In this document: positions 1 through 7,641 of the stretch, one piece after another | Position numbering within the stretch: the first letter of the stretch is position 1 | Layout: the number at the start of each line of letters is the position of its first letter | Assembly: GCF_003932855.1 (NCBI RefSeq) | Contig: NZ_RQYZ01000010.1 | Span: forward strand, 1-64,000 | Direction: 5' to 3' | Source: Tessaracoccus sp. OH4464_COT-324 | GTDB lineage: Bacteria; Actinomycetota; Actinomycetes; Propionibacteriales; Propionibacteriaceae | Length of the DNA: 64,000 nt | The notes under the pieces: model-generated | What the model was told of the DNA's origin: nothing | Database searches by the model: none | The model's input: only the letters and a program-made list of their open reading frames with translations | Translations under genes and position numbers: made by a program

Positions 1-189
1 GCTCTCCCGGTTTCGGGGCGGGCTCTCCCGGTTTCGGGGCGGGCTCTCCCGGTTTCGGGGCGGGCTCTCCCGGTTTCGGGGCAGGCTCTCCCGGTTTCGG
101 GGCAGGCTCTCCCGGTTTCGGGGCAGGCTCTCCCGGCTTCGGGGCAGGCTCTCCCGGCTTCGGGGCAGGCTCCCCCGGCTTCGACGAAT
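1..189 (-). repeat. 21-bp tandem repeat coding PAPKPGE heptads
   Basis: Eight full 21-bp units (1-21, 22-42, and so on to 148-168) and a diverged ninth (169-189) follow each other without gaps. Units differ at one or two positions: the last bases are CGG in units 1-3 and CAG in units 4-8, and TTTCG becomes CTTCG in units 7-8. On the minus strand each unit reads EPAPKPG in frame with the anchor M protein, so it builds a rigid proline-rich stalk. The array probably continues beyond base 1. Near-identical units suggest copy-number change by slippage. Confidence 0.95.
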
Positions 190-2344
190 CCAATTGCTCC
201 AACTCCGCCCGACCCTCAGGACCGACCGCCACGAGCAACTCGCCGGAGGCAGCGTCCACTGCGGCCGTCTGCGGGGCAGACACCTTGGCGTAGCCGAGAC
301 GCAACCGGTATAGGCCGGGCTTGGTGAACGCCCAGCCGACGTGAGCGTGCGTCGGATCCGGGATCAGGATCTCCCGAGGTTGCCCCTCCGCGCTGCCGAG
401 CTTCACCGTCGGATCTCCCCCCAGGATTCCTTCCTGGAAGAGAACGACCCGCCCAGGTCCCGAAACATCCAGCAGCCGGAGCGTCAACCCGCCGGGTACC
501 GCTGCGTAGTCGATCGAATCAGTGCTATAGCCGGGCCACACCAACCCCGGTTGCTGGCTAAAGGGCAACACCCAGGTTGGCTCCCCAACCGGAGCGAGGA
601 TGGCGTCCCAAGCCGGCCTCTCCAGCGCGCTGCGGCGCATCAATTTGGCCGCGTCTGGCACCCCAAGCGCCACCTCCTCGACGGCTCGATCCACCGACAC
701 CTTGTCATAGAGACGCGTGTCGTCCTTGACCACCATACGAAGCTCGCCATCCGCCAAACGGGCAGCAATATCGACATGACCGTCGTCGAGCAGCTTCCGT
801 CCGCCCACCAGCGCACGGGGTTGGTCGCTGGGTGGTGGGGCCGGCTCGTCGCCAGGAGCGCCACCGCTTCCCGAGTCGTCCTCGTCTCCCGGCTTATCAC
901 CCGTGGCCCCACCTTCCGCCACAAGCGTTCCCTGTGCGGTGTAGGTTTCACCCGGTGTGTACGAGTCGGTGAGATCAATATCGATGCCCGCCATGTTCTT
1001 CACCAACGGATGCGGGCGCAGATGCAACACCACGGCTGAACCCTCCATCCATGAGTCCAGGTAGCCGATCAGCGACAGGGTCTTCTCACCCGTAGCGTTC
1101 ACGGTGTGCCGAAGCGCGACGGACTTACGCTGACCGCCCTCGTAGGACGCCAGATCGACGCTGCCATGGAAAGCCCGCGAGAACTCAATCGTGATACGTT
1201 TGCTGTCCAGATTCTGTTCACCGGGCGCAACAGTGACCTGGGCCGTAATGTCACCGGGAATTGATCGCTCGGTTCCTGCAAACGCCGGGCTAGCCGCTGG
1301 TGTCTTGGGCGAAGGTTCACCTGCTTCAGTGGTGGTGCCGCCAGGAGACTTGCCGTCTGCGGCCAGCGTGGCCGACGTCCATAGCGTATCTTCGGATTCG
1401 TCCACCACCGTCACCTGATAGTTCCCCACCTCGGCGCTCAGCACCTCGGTGAAGGCTGCGACACCGCCCACCAACTCGACCTCGGCCAGATGGTAGCCAT
1501 CGACGGTGAATTTGGCCCTGCCTTTAACGTCGCGCCCTAGATCGACGCTCAGTTCGTGCAACGCTCCCGTCGAAGGTTTGATTGAGAAGGTGGGCTGTTC
1601 AGCCTTCGATGCCGAACTACTAGTTTCCAGCACCATGTTCGGCTCGTTTCCGCCCACCTGCCAGCGCAATGTGTGGTCCTTACTGCTCAGCAGCTCTCCC
1701 GTCTTCGCGCGCGCGGTGGCCCGGTAGGTCAATTCGTAGCGCCCAGGCTTACCGAACACCGTGTAATTGTGGGTGTGCATACCTGGTGAGAGGATCGAGC
1801 TTCGGTAACGAGGATCGGAGGAGCTGAACATTCGTCCCGCGTGCCCTGGCGTCTCGTCATCACCGGGGGCCCAGGAGAACATCTCAACTCGTCCCGGCCC
1901 GTCGACTTTGACCAGGTCAAGCGTGAAAACCGCGTCTCGGAACTGCTCGACGGGGATGTCGGTATCGGCCCCGAACCCTGCCCAGATCGGCGCATTGCGC
2001 GGCCCAGCCACGGCCGGGCCCATGTACCAAGAGGTGTTGGCACCCAGGAAGTCAAGCTCCCGAGCCGTTGGACCAACCTCCAGCAGGTAGTGGCTCGGGC
2101 CGACTCTGCCAGTGCGGTGGCTCAGGTAATTGATGGTTTGGTCAACCGGGTAGGTGTTTCGCGAGAACTCCGACCGCAGATCGAACCGCCCATCAGTGAA
2201 GAATACCTTGGGCGAATCGACGTGCGCCGATTTGGCCACGACCAACTGAGTGTCCTCGGCGCCTGCGATGGAGACGCCAGAGAAACCCAGCCCAGCGACG
2301 AGCAACGTCGCCAACGTGGAACGCATTCGTTTGCTAAGCAGCAT
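1..2344 (-). CDS. Choice-of-anchor M surface protein, N-terminal part (3' end outside window)
   Basis: Secreted surface protein; 781 codons are open from the ATG at 2344 to the window edge, so the C-terminus is missing. AGAAAGAG lies just upstream of that ATG; a second in-frame ATG is at 2326. Residues 1-30 look like a signal peptide (hydrophobic LATLLVAGLGFSGVSIAG). Two choice-of-anchor M modules are visible: about residues 38-235 (starts AHVD, ends with HTHNYTVFGKPGRYELTYR) and about 510-690 (GHVDIAARL, WVLPFSQQPGLVWPGY, THAHVGWAFTKPGLYRL). A linker with Ig-like stretches lies between them. From about residue 718 the chain is PAPKPGE heptads. The family is known from actinobacterial cell-wall proteins linked to zinc/manganese ABC transporters; a Zur-like box sits 42 bases upstream. 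A metal-related role is inferred from family and box only. The anchor itself cannot be seen. Confidence 0.85.
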   Translation of the reverse strand, partial: MLLSKRMRSTLATLLVAGLGFSGVSIAGAEDTQLVVAKSAHVDSPKVFFTDGRFDLRSEFSRNTYPVDQTINYLSHRTGRVGPSHYLLEVGPTARELDFLGANTSWYMGPAVAGPRNAPIWAGFGADTDIPVEQFRDAVFTLDLVKVDGPGRVEMFSWAPGDDETPGHAGRMFSSSDPRYRSSILSPGMHTHNYTVFGKPGRYELTYRATARAKTGELLSSKDHTLRWQVGGNEPNMVLETSSSASKAEQPTFSIKPSTGALHELSVDLGRDVKGRAKFTVDGYHLAEVELVGGVAAFTEVLSAEVGNYQVTVVDESEDTLWTSATLAADGKSPGGTTTEAGEPSPKTPAASPAFAGTERSIPGDITAQVTVAPGEQNLDSKRITIEFSRAFHGSVDLASYEGGQRKSVALRHTVNATGEKTLSLIGYLDSWMEGSAVVLHLRPHPLVKNMAGIDIDLTDSYTPGETYTAQGTLVAEGGATGDKPGDEDDSGSGGAPGDEPAPPPSDQPRALVGGRKLLDDGHVDIAARLADGELRMVVKDDTRLYDKVSVDRAVEEVALGVPDAAKLMRRSALERPAWDAILAPVGEPTWVLPFSQQPGLVWPGYSTDSIDYAAVPGGLTLRLLDVSGPGRVVLFQEGILGGDPTVKLGSAEGQPREILIPDPTHAHVGWAFTKPGLYRLRLGYAKVSAPQTAAVDAASGELLVAVGPEGRAELEQLDSSKPGEPAPKPGEPAPKPGEPAPKPGEPAPKPGEPAPKPGEPAPKPGEPAPKPGEPAPKPGE

Positions 2345-2386
2345 GCATGCTCTTTCTAGGTTAGTTCGATGCCGGGCGAACCCCGC

Positions 2387-2405
2387 AATGAAAACGACTA
2401 TCATT
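2387..2405 (-). promoter_or_regulatory. Zur-like operator upstream of the anchor M gene
   Basis: The 19 bases AATGAAAACGACTATCATT have inverted ends AATGA/TCATT around an AT-rich core. On the minus strand this reads AATGATAGTCGTTTTCATT, which resembles the TGAAAAtcgTTTTCA type of actinobacterial Zur boxes. It lies 42 bases before the start codon, where a promoter would be. Zinc control fits the known link of this surface-protein family with zinc uptake, but no regulator gene is in the window. Confidence 0.5.
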
Positions 2406-2492
2406 AGTCTTATCATGTGGCGGGGTTCTGGGACAACCTAGAGACACCAAACAAAATCAGCCCCACCGCAACGGCGAAGGCCAGCGCACGGC

Positions 2493-3530
2493 TCAGGCGA
2501 GCAAGGCCTGCCCAGGTCCGTCACCCGGCGCCACTTCGCCCAACACCCAGGCGTCGATACCGCGGCCGGCTAGGCAAGCCAGCGCCCCCGGAACGGAGGA
2601 AACCGGCAGGATCGCCACCATGCCAACGCCCATGTTCAAAGTGGCGTCCACGTCCTCCTGTGTAAGCCCGCCGACCTGCTGCACCAGCTGGAAGATGGGC
2701 GCCGGCGTCCACGAGGCGCGGCTGAGCCGAGCAGTCAGCCCAGGCGGGATGACCCGGGCCAGGTTGTTGGCCAGACCTCCACCGGTGATGTGGCTGAAGG
2801 CGTGCACCTCCACCTCATCAATCAGCGCCAGAACATCCAATGCGTACACCTTCGTCGGCTCCAGCAGTTCCTCCCCCAGCGTGCGTCCCAGTTCCTCGAC
2901 CGGGCGTTCCAGCGACCATCCAGCCTGTTCCAACAGCACGTGGCGCACCAGGGAATAACCGTTGGAGTGCAGGCCCGAAGAGGCTAGACCGACGACAACA
3001 TCGCCAGCCACCACGCGATCCGCCCCCAAGATGCGCGACTTCTCCACTACTCCGGTCGTTGCCCCCGCGACGTCATACTCGCTAGGGCCCAGCAGGCCCG
3101 GATGCTCAGCAGTCTCGCCTCCGACGAGCGAGCAGCCTGCAGCGACGCAGGCCTGGGCTATACCCCCGACGATAGCGGCGATCCGCTCCGGCACCACTTT
3201 GCCGCAGGCTATGTAATCGGTGACGAACAGCGGCTCCGCTCCCGTGACCACTATGTCGTCAACCAACATCCCAACCAAGTCGAAGCCGATGGTGTCGTGC
3301 TTGTCCAGTGCCTGAGCGATGGCCACCTTGGTGCCCACACCGTCGGTTGAGCTGACCAGCACAGGGTGCGACATCTTTTTGAACGCGCTCGCGTCGAAGA
3401 ACCCGGCGAAGCCGCCCAATCCACCCAGCACCTCCGGGCGGCTGCTGGCCGCTACCGAGGTCTTCATCAACTCCACAGCGCGATCACCCGCAGCGATGTC
3501 CACTCCGGCGCGGGCGTATGCGTTGGTCAT
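2493..3530 (-). CDS. purM: Phosphoribosylformylglycinamidine cyclo-ligase (AIR synthetase)
   Basis: Cytoplasmic enzyme of de novo purine synthesis that closes formylglycinamidine ribotide to aminoimidazole ribotide using ATP. The 345-residue product is of normal length. MTNAYARAGVDIAAGDRAV is the usual PurM opening, so the start is the ATG at 3530 rather than the longer frame. Visible motifs are STDGVGTK (about residue 60), GFDLVGMLVDDIVVTGAEPLF and GGETAEHPG (most family members have GGETAEMPG). The ATG overlaps the purF stop codon as ATGA, so purF and purM are translationally coupled in one operon read from purF. The gene downstream, the anchor M protein, has its own leader. Confidence 0.97.
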   Translation of the reverse strand: MTNAYARAGVDIAAGDRAVELMKTSVAASSRPEVLGGLGGFAGFFDASAFKKMSHPVLVSSTDGVGTKVAIAQALDKHDTIGFDLVGMLVDDIVVTGAEPLFVTDYIACGKVVPERIAAIVGGIAQACVAAGCSLVGGETAEHPGLLGPSEYDVAGATTGVVEKSRILGADRVVAGDVVVGLASSGLHSNGYSLVRHVLLEQAGWSLERPVEELGRTLGEELLEPTKVYALDVLALIDEVEVHAFSHITGGGLANNLARVIPPGLTARLSRASWTPAPIFQLVQQVGGLTQEDVDATLNMGVGMVAILPVSSVPGALACLAGRGIDAWVLGEVAPGDGPGQALLA

Positions 3531-5005
3531 TTGGTCTCCTTGGTGACGAGGTGGAGCAGACGCGCCTGCTCCGGCGGAATCGGGACAGGATATTCGCCGT
3601 CGAAGCAGGCCCGGCACAGGTTCTCACTCGGCTGGTTCGTCGCCGCAACTAGCTCGTTCAGCGAGACGTAGCCCAGCGAGTCGGCGCCGATCGAACGGCA
3701 CACGTCCTCCACGCTCAGCCCGGGAGAGATCAACTCTGCCCTAGTCGCGAAGTCTATGCCATAGAAACAGGGCCACTCCACAGGCGGCGACGAGATGCGC
3801 ACGTGCACCTCCTTCGCCCCGGCCTCCCGCAGCATCCTGACCAGCGCACGCTGTGTGTTGCCTCGCACGATCGAGTCATCAACGACGACGAGCCGCTTCC
3901 CCTCGATCACCTCGCGCAGCGGGTTCAATTTCAGCCGGATACCGAGCTGCCGGATGGTCTGCGAGGGCTGGATGAACGTCCGACCGACATAGGCGTTCTT
4001 CACCAACCCGAGCCCGAACTCGATGCCTGACTCCAGCGCATAACCAATGGCCGACGGGGTGCCAGAATCAGGCGTCGGGATCACCAGATCCGCCTCAACG
4101 GGGTGTTGGCGGGCCAAGCGACGTCCGATGTCGACTCGGGCAGCGTGGATCCCTCGCCCCGCGATCCGGGTGTCTGGGCGAGCCAAGTAGACGTACTCGA
4201 AAATGCAGCCCTTCGGTCTGGGCTCGGCGAAACGCATACTCCTGAGCCCGGCCCCGTCAATAGCGAGGAACTCCCCTGGCTCGATCTCGCGCACGAAAGA
4301 GGCGCCGACGATGTCCAGCGCAGCGGTTTCGCTGGCCACCACCCACCCCGACTGCAGGCGGCCGAGAACCAGCGGGCGGACGCCCTGCGGATCCCGCGCG
4401 GCATAGAGCGTCTGCTCGGTCATGAACACCAGTGAGAAAGCGCCGACGAGACGGGGCAGCACCGCGAGCGCGGTCTTCTCCAGCGGGAGATCGCTGTAGG
4501 ACGCCAGCAGTGCCGTAACCAGCGCGGTGTCGGAAGTGGAGTCCATCCGCGCGTCCTTACGCGGCACATCGGCCTCCGGCGAACGCTCCTTCAGCCAATC
4601 GGTGAGCTCCGCAGTGTTGGTCAAGTTGCCGTTGTGGGCGAGTGCCAAGCCCGTGCCGTCGTCAAAGGATCGGAAAGTGGGCTGCGCATTGTTCCAGGTG
4701 GACGAGCCCGTGGTGGAGTAGCGAGTGTGCCCCACCGCCATCATGCCCGGCAGCGACTTCAAGGTGGACTCGTCGAACACTTGGGCCACGAGACCCATGT
4801 CCTTGTAAACCATGATCCTCTCGCCGGTGGACACCGCCATCCCAGCTGACTCCGTGCCCCGGTGCTGCAGCGCAAACAACCCGAAGTAGGCAAGCTGGGC
4901 CACATCCTCGTCGGGAGCCCAGACGCCAAATACCCCACACTCGTCACGCGGCAGCCGTTCGGTGAGGCATGGATCCAGGGTGAGTTGACCGTCAGGTTGA
5001 GCCAC
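3527..5005 (-). CDS. purF: Amidophosphoribosyltransferase
   Basis: First committed enzyme of purine synthesis: PRPP plus glutamine gives phosphoribosylamine. The 492-residue product is the Bacillus type with a propeptide: Cys23 in RDECGVFG is the expected N-terminal nucleophile after cleavage of residues 1-22. The N-terminal half is the glutaminase (YFGLFALQHRGTESAG, AHNGNLTN) and the C-terminal half the phosphoribosyltransferase with the PRPP loop VVVDDSIVRGNT. Cysteines in GCIFEYVY, PCFYGIDF and NLCRACFDGE fit the iron-sulfur cluster of this type. The start is a GTG at 5005; an in-frame ATG is absent nearby. A TAGGAT hexamer lies six bases upstream, which suggests a leaderless mRNA, though AGGA within it could also act as a weak ribosome site. 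Promoter of the purF-purM pair. Confidence 0.97.
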   Translation of the reverse strand: MAQPDGQLTLDPCLTERLPRDECGVFGVWAPDEDVAQLAYFGLFALQHRGTESAGMAVSTGERIMVYKDMGLVAQVFDESTLKSLPGMMAVGHTRYSTTGSSTWNNAQPTFRSFDDGTGLALAHNGNLTNTAELTDWLKERSPEADVPRKDARMDSTSDTALVTALLASYSDLPLEKTALAVLPRLVGAFSLVFMTEQTLYAARDPQGVRPLVLGRLQSGWVVASETAALDIVGASFVREIEPGEFLAIDGAGLRSMRFAEPRPKGCIFEYVYLARPDTRIAGRGIHAARVDIGRRLARQHPVEADLVIPTPDSGTPSAIGYALESGIEFGLGLVKNAYVGRTFIQPSQTIRQLGIRLKLNPLREVIEGKRLVVVDDSIVRGNTQRALVRMLREAGAKEVHVRISSPPVEWPCFYGIDFATRAELISPGLSVEDVCRSIGADSLGYVSLNELVAATNQPSENLCRACFDGEYPVPIPPEQARLLHLVTKETK

Positions 5006-5011
5006 GATCTC

Positions 5012-5017
5012 ATCCTA
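5012..5017 (-). promoter_or_regulatory. -10 hexamer TAGGAT of purF (leaderless type)
   Basis: TAGGAT on the minus strand ends six bases before the purF GTG. This spacing would put the transcription start at or next to the start codon. No clear -35 box is seen. Confidence 0.4.
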
Positions 5018-5114
5018 GCCCCCACAACCTTGAACACCTATCCCACGAAACAGATGCGCCATTGCCCCCGACAGCTGACCAAATTGGCAGCCGCCGGGGG
5101 CAATAGCTAGTTGC

Positions 5115-6008
5115 TCAGCCCTTAACACCTCCGGCCGTCAAGCCAGAAACGATGTACTTCTGCAAGAACATGAACAACAGGATCACCGGAATGGCAGCCA
5201 ACACCGCACCCGCCGCGAACAGCGACCAGGGCGCGTTGCGGTCATCGGACGCCCACACGTACAGACCGACGGCCAGAGTGTAGTTCTCCGGACGCTGCAG
5301 TACCACGCGCGCGAGAATGAACTCGCCGTAGGTACCGACGAAGCTCAGCAGGCCCACGACCGCCAGGATCGGCGAGACCAGCCGCATGATGACGCCCCAG
5401 AAGATCTGTGCGTGCGTCGCCCCGTCGATCTTCGCGGCCTCGTCCAGCTCCTTCGGGATCGTATTGAAGAAGCCGTACATGAGGAACGTGTTGGCCCCCA
5501 GCGCCCCGCCCAGGTAGACGAAGATCAGGCCGAGATGCTCGCCCAACCCAATCACCGGGAAGATGTCCTTGAGCGTGAGCAGCAGGAGGAAGATCGCGAC
5601 GACGGCCAGCATCTGCGGGAACATCTGGATGATCAGCAAGAAGGTGAGCCCACCGCGCCTTCCGCTGAATCGGAAGCGGCTGAACGCGTAGGCCGCCGAC
5701 GCCGCCATCAGCACCGTTGCGATCGCGGTCACCGATGAGACGTACAGCGATTGCAGCATCCAGCGCGGGAAATCCGTCCCCATCAGCTTCGCGTAGTGCT
5801 CGCCCGTGAAGGCCCGGAACAGCTCGTTCGAGCCAGTCAGGGTGCCCGACGGGTTGACCGAGGCGGAGAACACGTAGAGCAGCGGCAGCACGCAGTAAAC
5901 GATGAACAGTAGCGCGAAGATGTGCTTCCAGCCGACAGCCTTGAGCCACCGCCAGAAGCGGGTGCCCGTGGAGAGCCGGGTTTTGGAGGTAACTGTTGGA
6001 GCGCTCAT
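5115..6008 (-). CDS. malG: Maltose/alpha-glucoside ABC transporter permease, MalG type
   Basis: Inner-membrane subunit of a carbohydrate importer (CUT1 family). The 297 residues contain about six membrane helices (for example HIFALLFIVYCVLPLLYVF) and the EAA loop ELDEAAKIDGATHAQIF that docks on the ATPase. The end, YIVSGLTAGGVKG, is the usual MalG C-terminus. I choose the ATG at 6008, which shares one base with the malF stop and has GAGGAG eight bases upstream; a GTG one codon earlier is possible. It is the last gene of malE-malF-malG. No ATPase (MalK/MsmX) gene is in the window, so a shared one elsewhere is expected. Confidence 0.93.
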   Translation of the reverse strand: MSAPTVTSKTRLSTGTRFWRWLKAVGWKHIFALLFIVYCVLPLLYVFSASVNPSGTLTGSNELFRAFTGEHYAKLMGTDFPRWMLQSLYVSSVTAIATVLMAASAAYAFSRFRFSGRRGGLTFLLIIQMFPQMLAVVAIFLLLLTLKDIFPVIGLGEHLGLIFVYLGGALGANTFLMYGFFNTIPKELDEAAKIDGATHAQIFWGVIMRLVSPILAVVGLLSFVGTYGEFILARVVLQRPENYTLAVGLYVWASDDRNAPWSLFAAGAVLAAIPVILLFMFLQKYIVSGLTAGGVKG

Positions 6009-7570
6009 CACATGATCTCCTCAAGCTTGCGGGTCTGGCGGAAGCCAAGCCACGAGACGATACCCACCACCACGAAGATGATGATCGACAGCGCGCTCGC
6101 CAGACCGTACTGCTTCTCGCTTTCGAAGGACATCGCGTAGACCATGGAGATGAGGATGTCGGTGGCGCCCACGTTGAACGGTGCCCCCGCGTAGTTCGGG
6201 CCACCGTCGGTCAGCATGTAGATCAGCGAGAAGTTGTTGAAGTTGAAGGCGAACGACGCGATCAGCAGCGGCGCCACGGAAACCATCAGCATCGGCAGCG
6301 TCACGTTGAAGAAACGACGAATCGGGCCAGCTCCGTCCATTACGCCGGCCTCGGTCAGCTCGCCCGGGATCGCTTGGAGCGCGCCCGTGCAGACCAGGAA
6401 CATGTACGGGAACCCGAGCCACAGGTTCACCATCAGGATCGATACCTTCGCGAGGAACGGATCGCCCAGCCAGTTCACAGCCGCGCCGCCCAGCAGGGTC
6501 TCGTTGACGAAGCCGAACTGCCGGTTGAGCATGCCACGCCATACCAGCGCTGCCAGGAAACCCGGGAAAGCGTAGGGCAGGATGAACAGCGCCCGGTAGA
6601 CCACCCGCCCCTTGACCCGCGGGTCGTTGAAGACCACGGCAATCAGCAGGCCCAGCGCGAACGTGGTGAGCACCGAGAGGATCGCGAAGGCGAACGTCCA
6701 GCCCAGAGAGCCGAGGAAATATCCCGCCGCGTCCGGGTTTGTGAACAAGAAGGAGAAGTTCTTCAACCCGACGATGACGCGCCAGCCCGGTTCCAGTTTC
6801 TTGCCGTTGTCGGCGACGTAGTTGCCGATCGAGTCGTCGGCCGAGTAGACCGTTCCTTCGACATCGGTGAACTTGTCTGCGGACTCGTCATAGGACAGCT
6901 GGGGCAGCGACTGGGTTGCCGTGGTGCCGTTTCGGGTGCGCAGCGATCCCTGCTCTGGGTCTTCGCTGATCGCCACCCTGAGCCCCAGCACTTCCTCCTG
7001 GCGCTGGGTGAGCTGCGGCAGGGTGAGGACCGTGTAGCCCTCTGCTGCGGTGACCCGGTCGCCCTCGACGGTGGCTCCGGTCAGCTCGGCTAGCGGCTGC
7101 TGGGCGGTTCCCGCCTGCGCCTTCCCGTCGCGCACCACCGCGAGGCCGAGTACGCCGTCGCGCTCGATGACGCTCACCGGGTAGGAATCGGTGGTGTCCA
7201 CCTCAGAGGTCGCCAGGATCTGCTTGACGGCGGCAGCCTTGGTGTCGTTGTGTCCATCACCGTAGTTGGTGAATGCGACGAAACCCGTCATGCCCATCAC
7301 GTAAACCTGATAGACAGCGAGGAAGATAAGACCGGGATACAGGTACTTCGCGGGGATCGCTCGACTGGAGAAGTAGACATAGTCAGCAATGACCAGACTG
7401 ACCACAAGGAAGGACAGGATCGCCCATTCGCCGAGCGCGTAGGTGGCCATGACCCCGTACAGGCCCAAGGCGTTGACGAGCAGCATCAGAATAAGCTTCA
7501 CGTAGAAGCCGGGCCTACTGATGTCTCTTGCATGTGAGAGTGGAGGCGTCTCCACTGACGACTTACTCAT
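6008..7570 (-). CDS. malF: Maltose/alpha-glucoside ABC transporter permease, MalF type
   Basis: Membrane permease partner of MalG; 520 residues, close to the length of E. coli MalF. After three N-terminal helices there is a large soluble loop (about residues 90-260, starting GFVAFTNYGDGHNDTK), the P2-type loop that in E. coli contacts the binding protein. The C-terminal half holds further helices and the EAA loop GELTEAGVMDGAGPIRRFF. Start is the ATG at 7570; it is separated from malE by 71 bases that hold a strong hairpin. The stop codon touches malG. Expression probably follows the malE promoter, controlled by the divergent LacI-type gene. Confidence 0.93.
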   Translation of the reverse strand: MSKSSVETPPLSHARDISRPGFYVKLILMLLVNALGLYGVMATYALGEWAILSFLVVSLVIADYVYFSSRAIPAKYLYPGLIFLAVYQVYVMGMTGFVAFTNYGDGHNDTKAAAVKQILATSEVDTTDSYPVSVIERDGVLGLAVVRDGKAQAGTAQQPLAELTGATVEGDRVTAAEGYTVLTLPQLTQRQEEVLGLRVAISEDPEQGSLRTRNGTTATQSLPQLSYDESADKFTDVEGTVYSADDSIGNYVADNGKKLEPGWRVIVGLKNFSFLFTNPDAAGYFLGSLGWTFAFAILSVLTTFALGLLIAVVFNDPRVKGRVVYRALFILPYAFPGFLAALVWRGMLNRQFGFVNETLLGGAAVNWLGDPFLAKVSILMVNLWLGFPYMFLVCTGALQAIPGELTEAGVMDGAGPIRRFFNVTLPMLMVSVAPLLIASFAFNFNNFSLIYMLTDGGPNYAGAPFNVGATDILISMVYAMSFESEKQYGLASALSIIIFVVVGIVSWLGFRQTRKLEEIM

Positions 7571-7593
7571 TTCTATCCATAACCGTTCTTGGA

Positions 7594-7629
7594 ATGGGGG
7601 CGGGCTGACTCAGCGCAACCCGCCCCCAT
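7594..7629 (-). promoter_or_regulatory. malE-malF intercistronic hairpin
   Basis: Eleven-base perfect arms ATGGGGGCGGG and CCCGCCCCCAT flank a 14-base loop between the malE stop and the malF start. No T-run follows on either side, so it is more likely an mRNA-stabilising or partial-termination element than a full terminator. Such elements keep binding-protein levels above permease levels in other maltose operons, such as the repeat between E. coli malE and malF. Confidence 0.7.
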
Positions 7630-7641
7630 GATCACCGTGGA

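Noticed and set aside
1-189. Tandem repeat considered as a CRISPR array
   Set aside because: Units are contiguous with no spacers and lie in frame inside a coding sequence.
341-1039. Plus-strand frame of 232 codons near the left edge
   Set aside because: Antisense to the second anchor M module, which is open and has recognisable family motifs on the minus strand.
2404-2500. Short minus-strand frame after purM coding a hydrophobic stretch (LAFAVAVGLILFGVS)
   Set aside because: No start codon with a ribosome site; it begins inside purM in another frame, so it is more likely chance or a remnant.
5996-7093. Long plus-strand reading frame of 365 codons
   Set aside because: It is antisense to malF, its product is rich in Arg, His, Gln and Glu with no fold, and codon structure supports malF. 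High-GC shadow.
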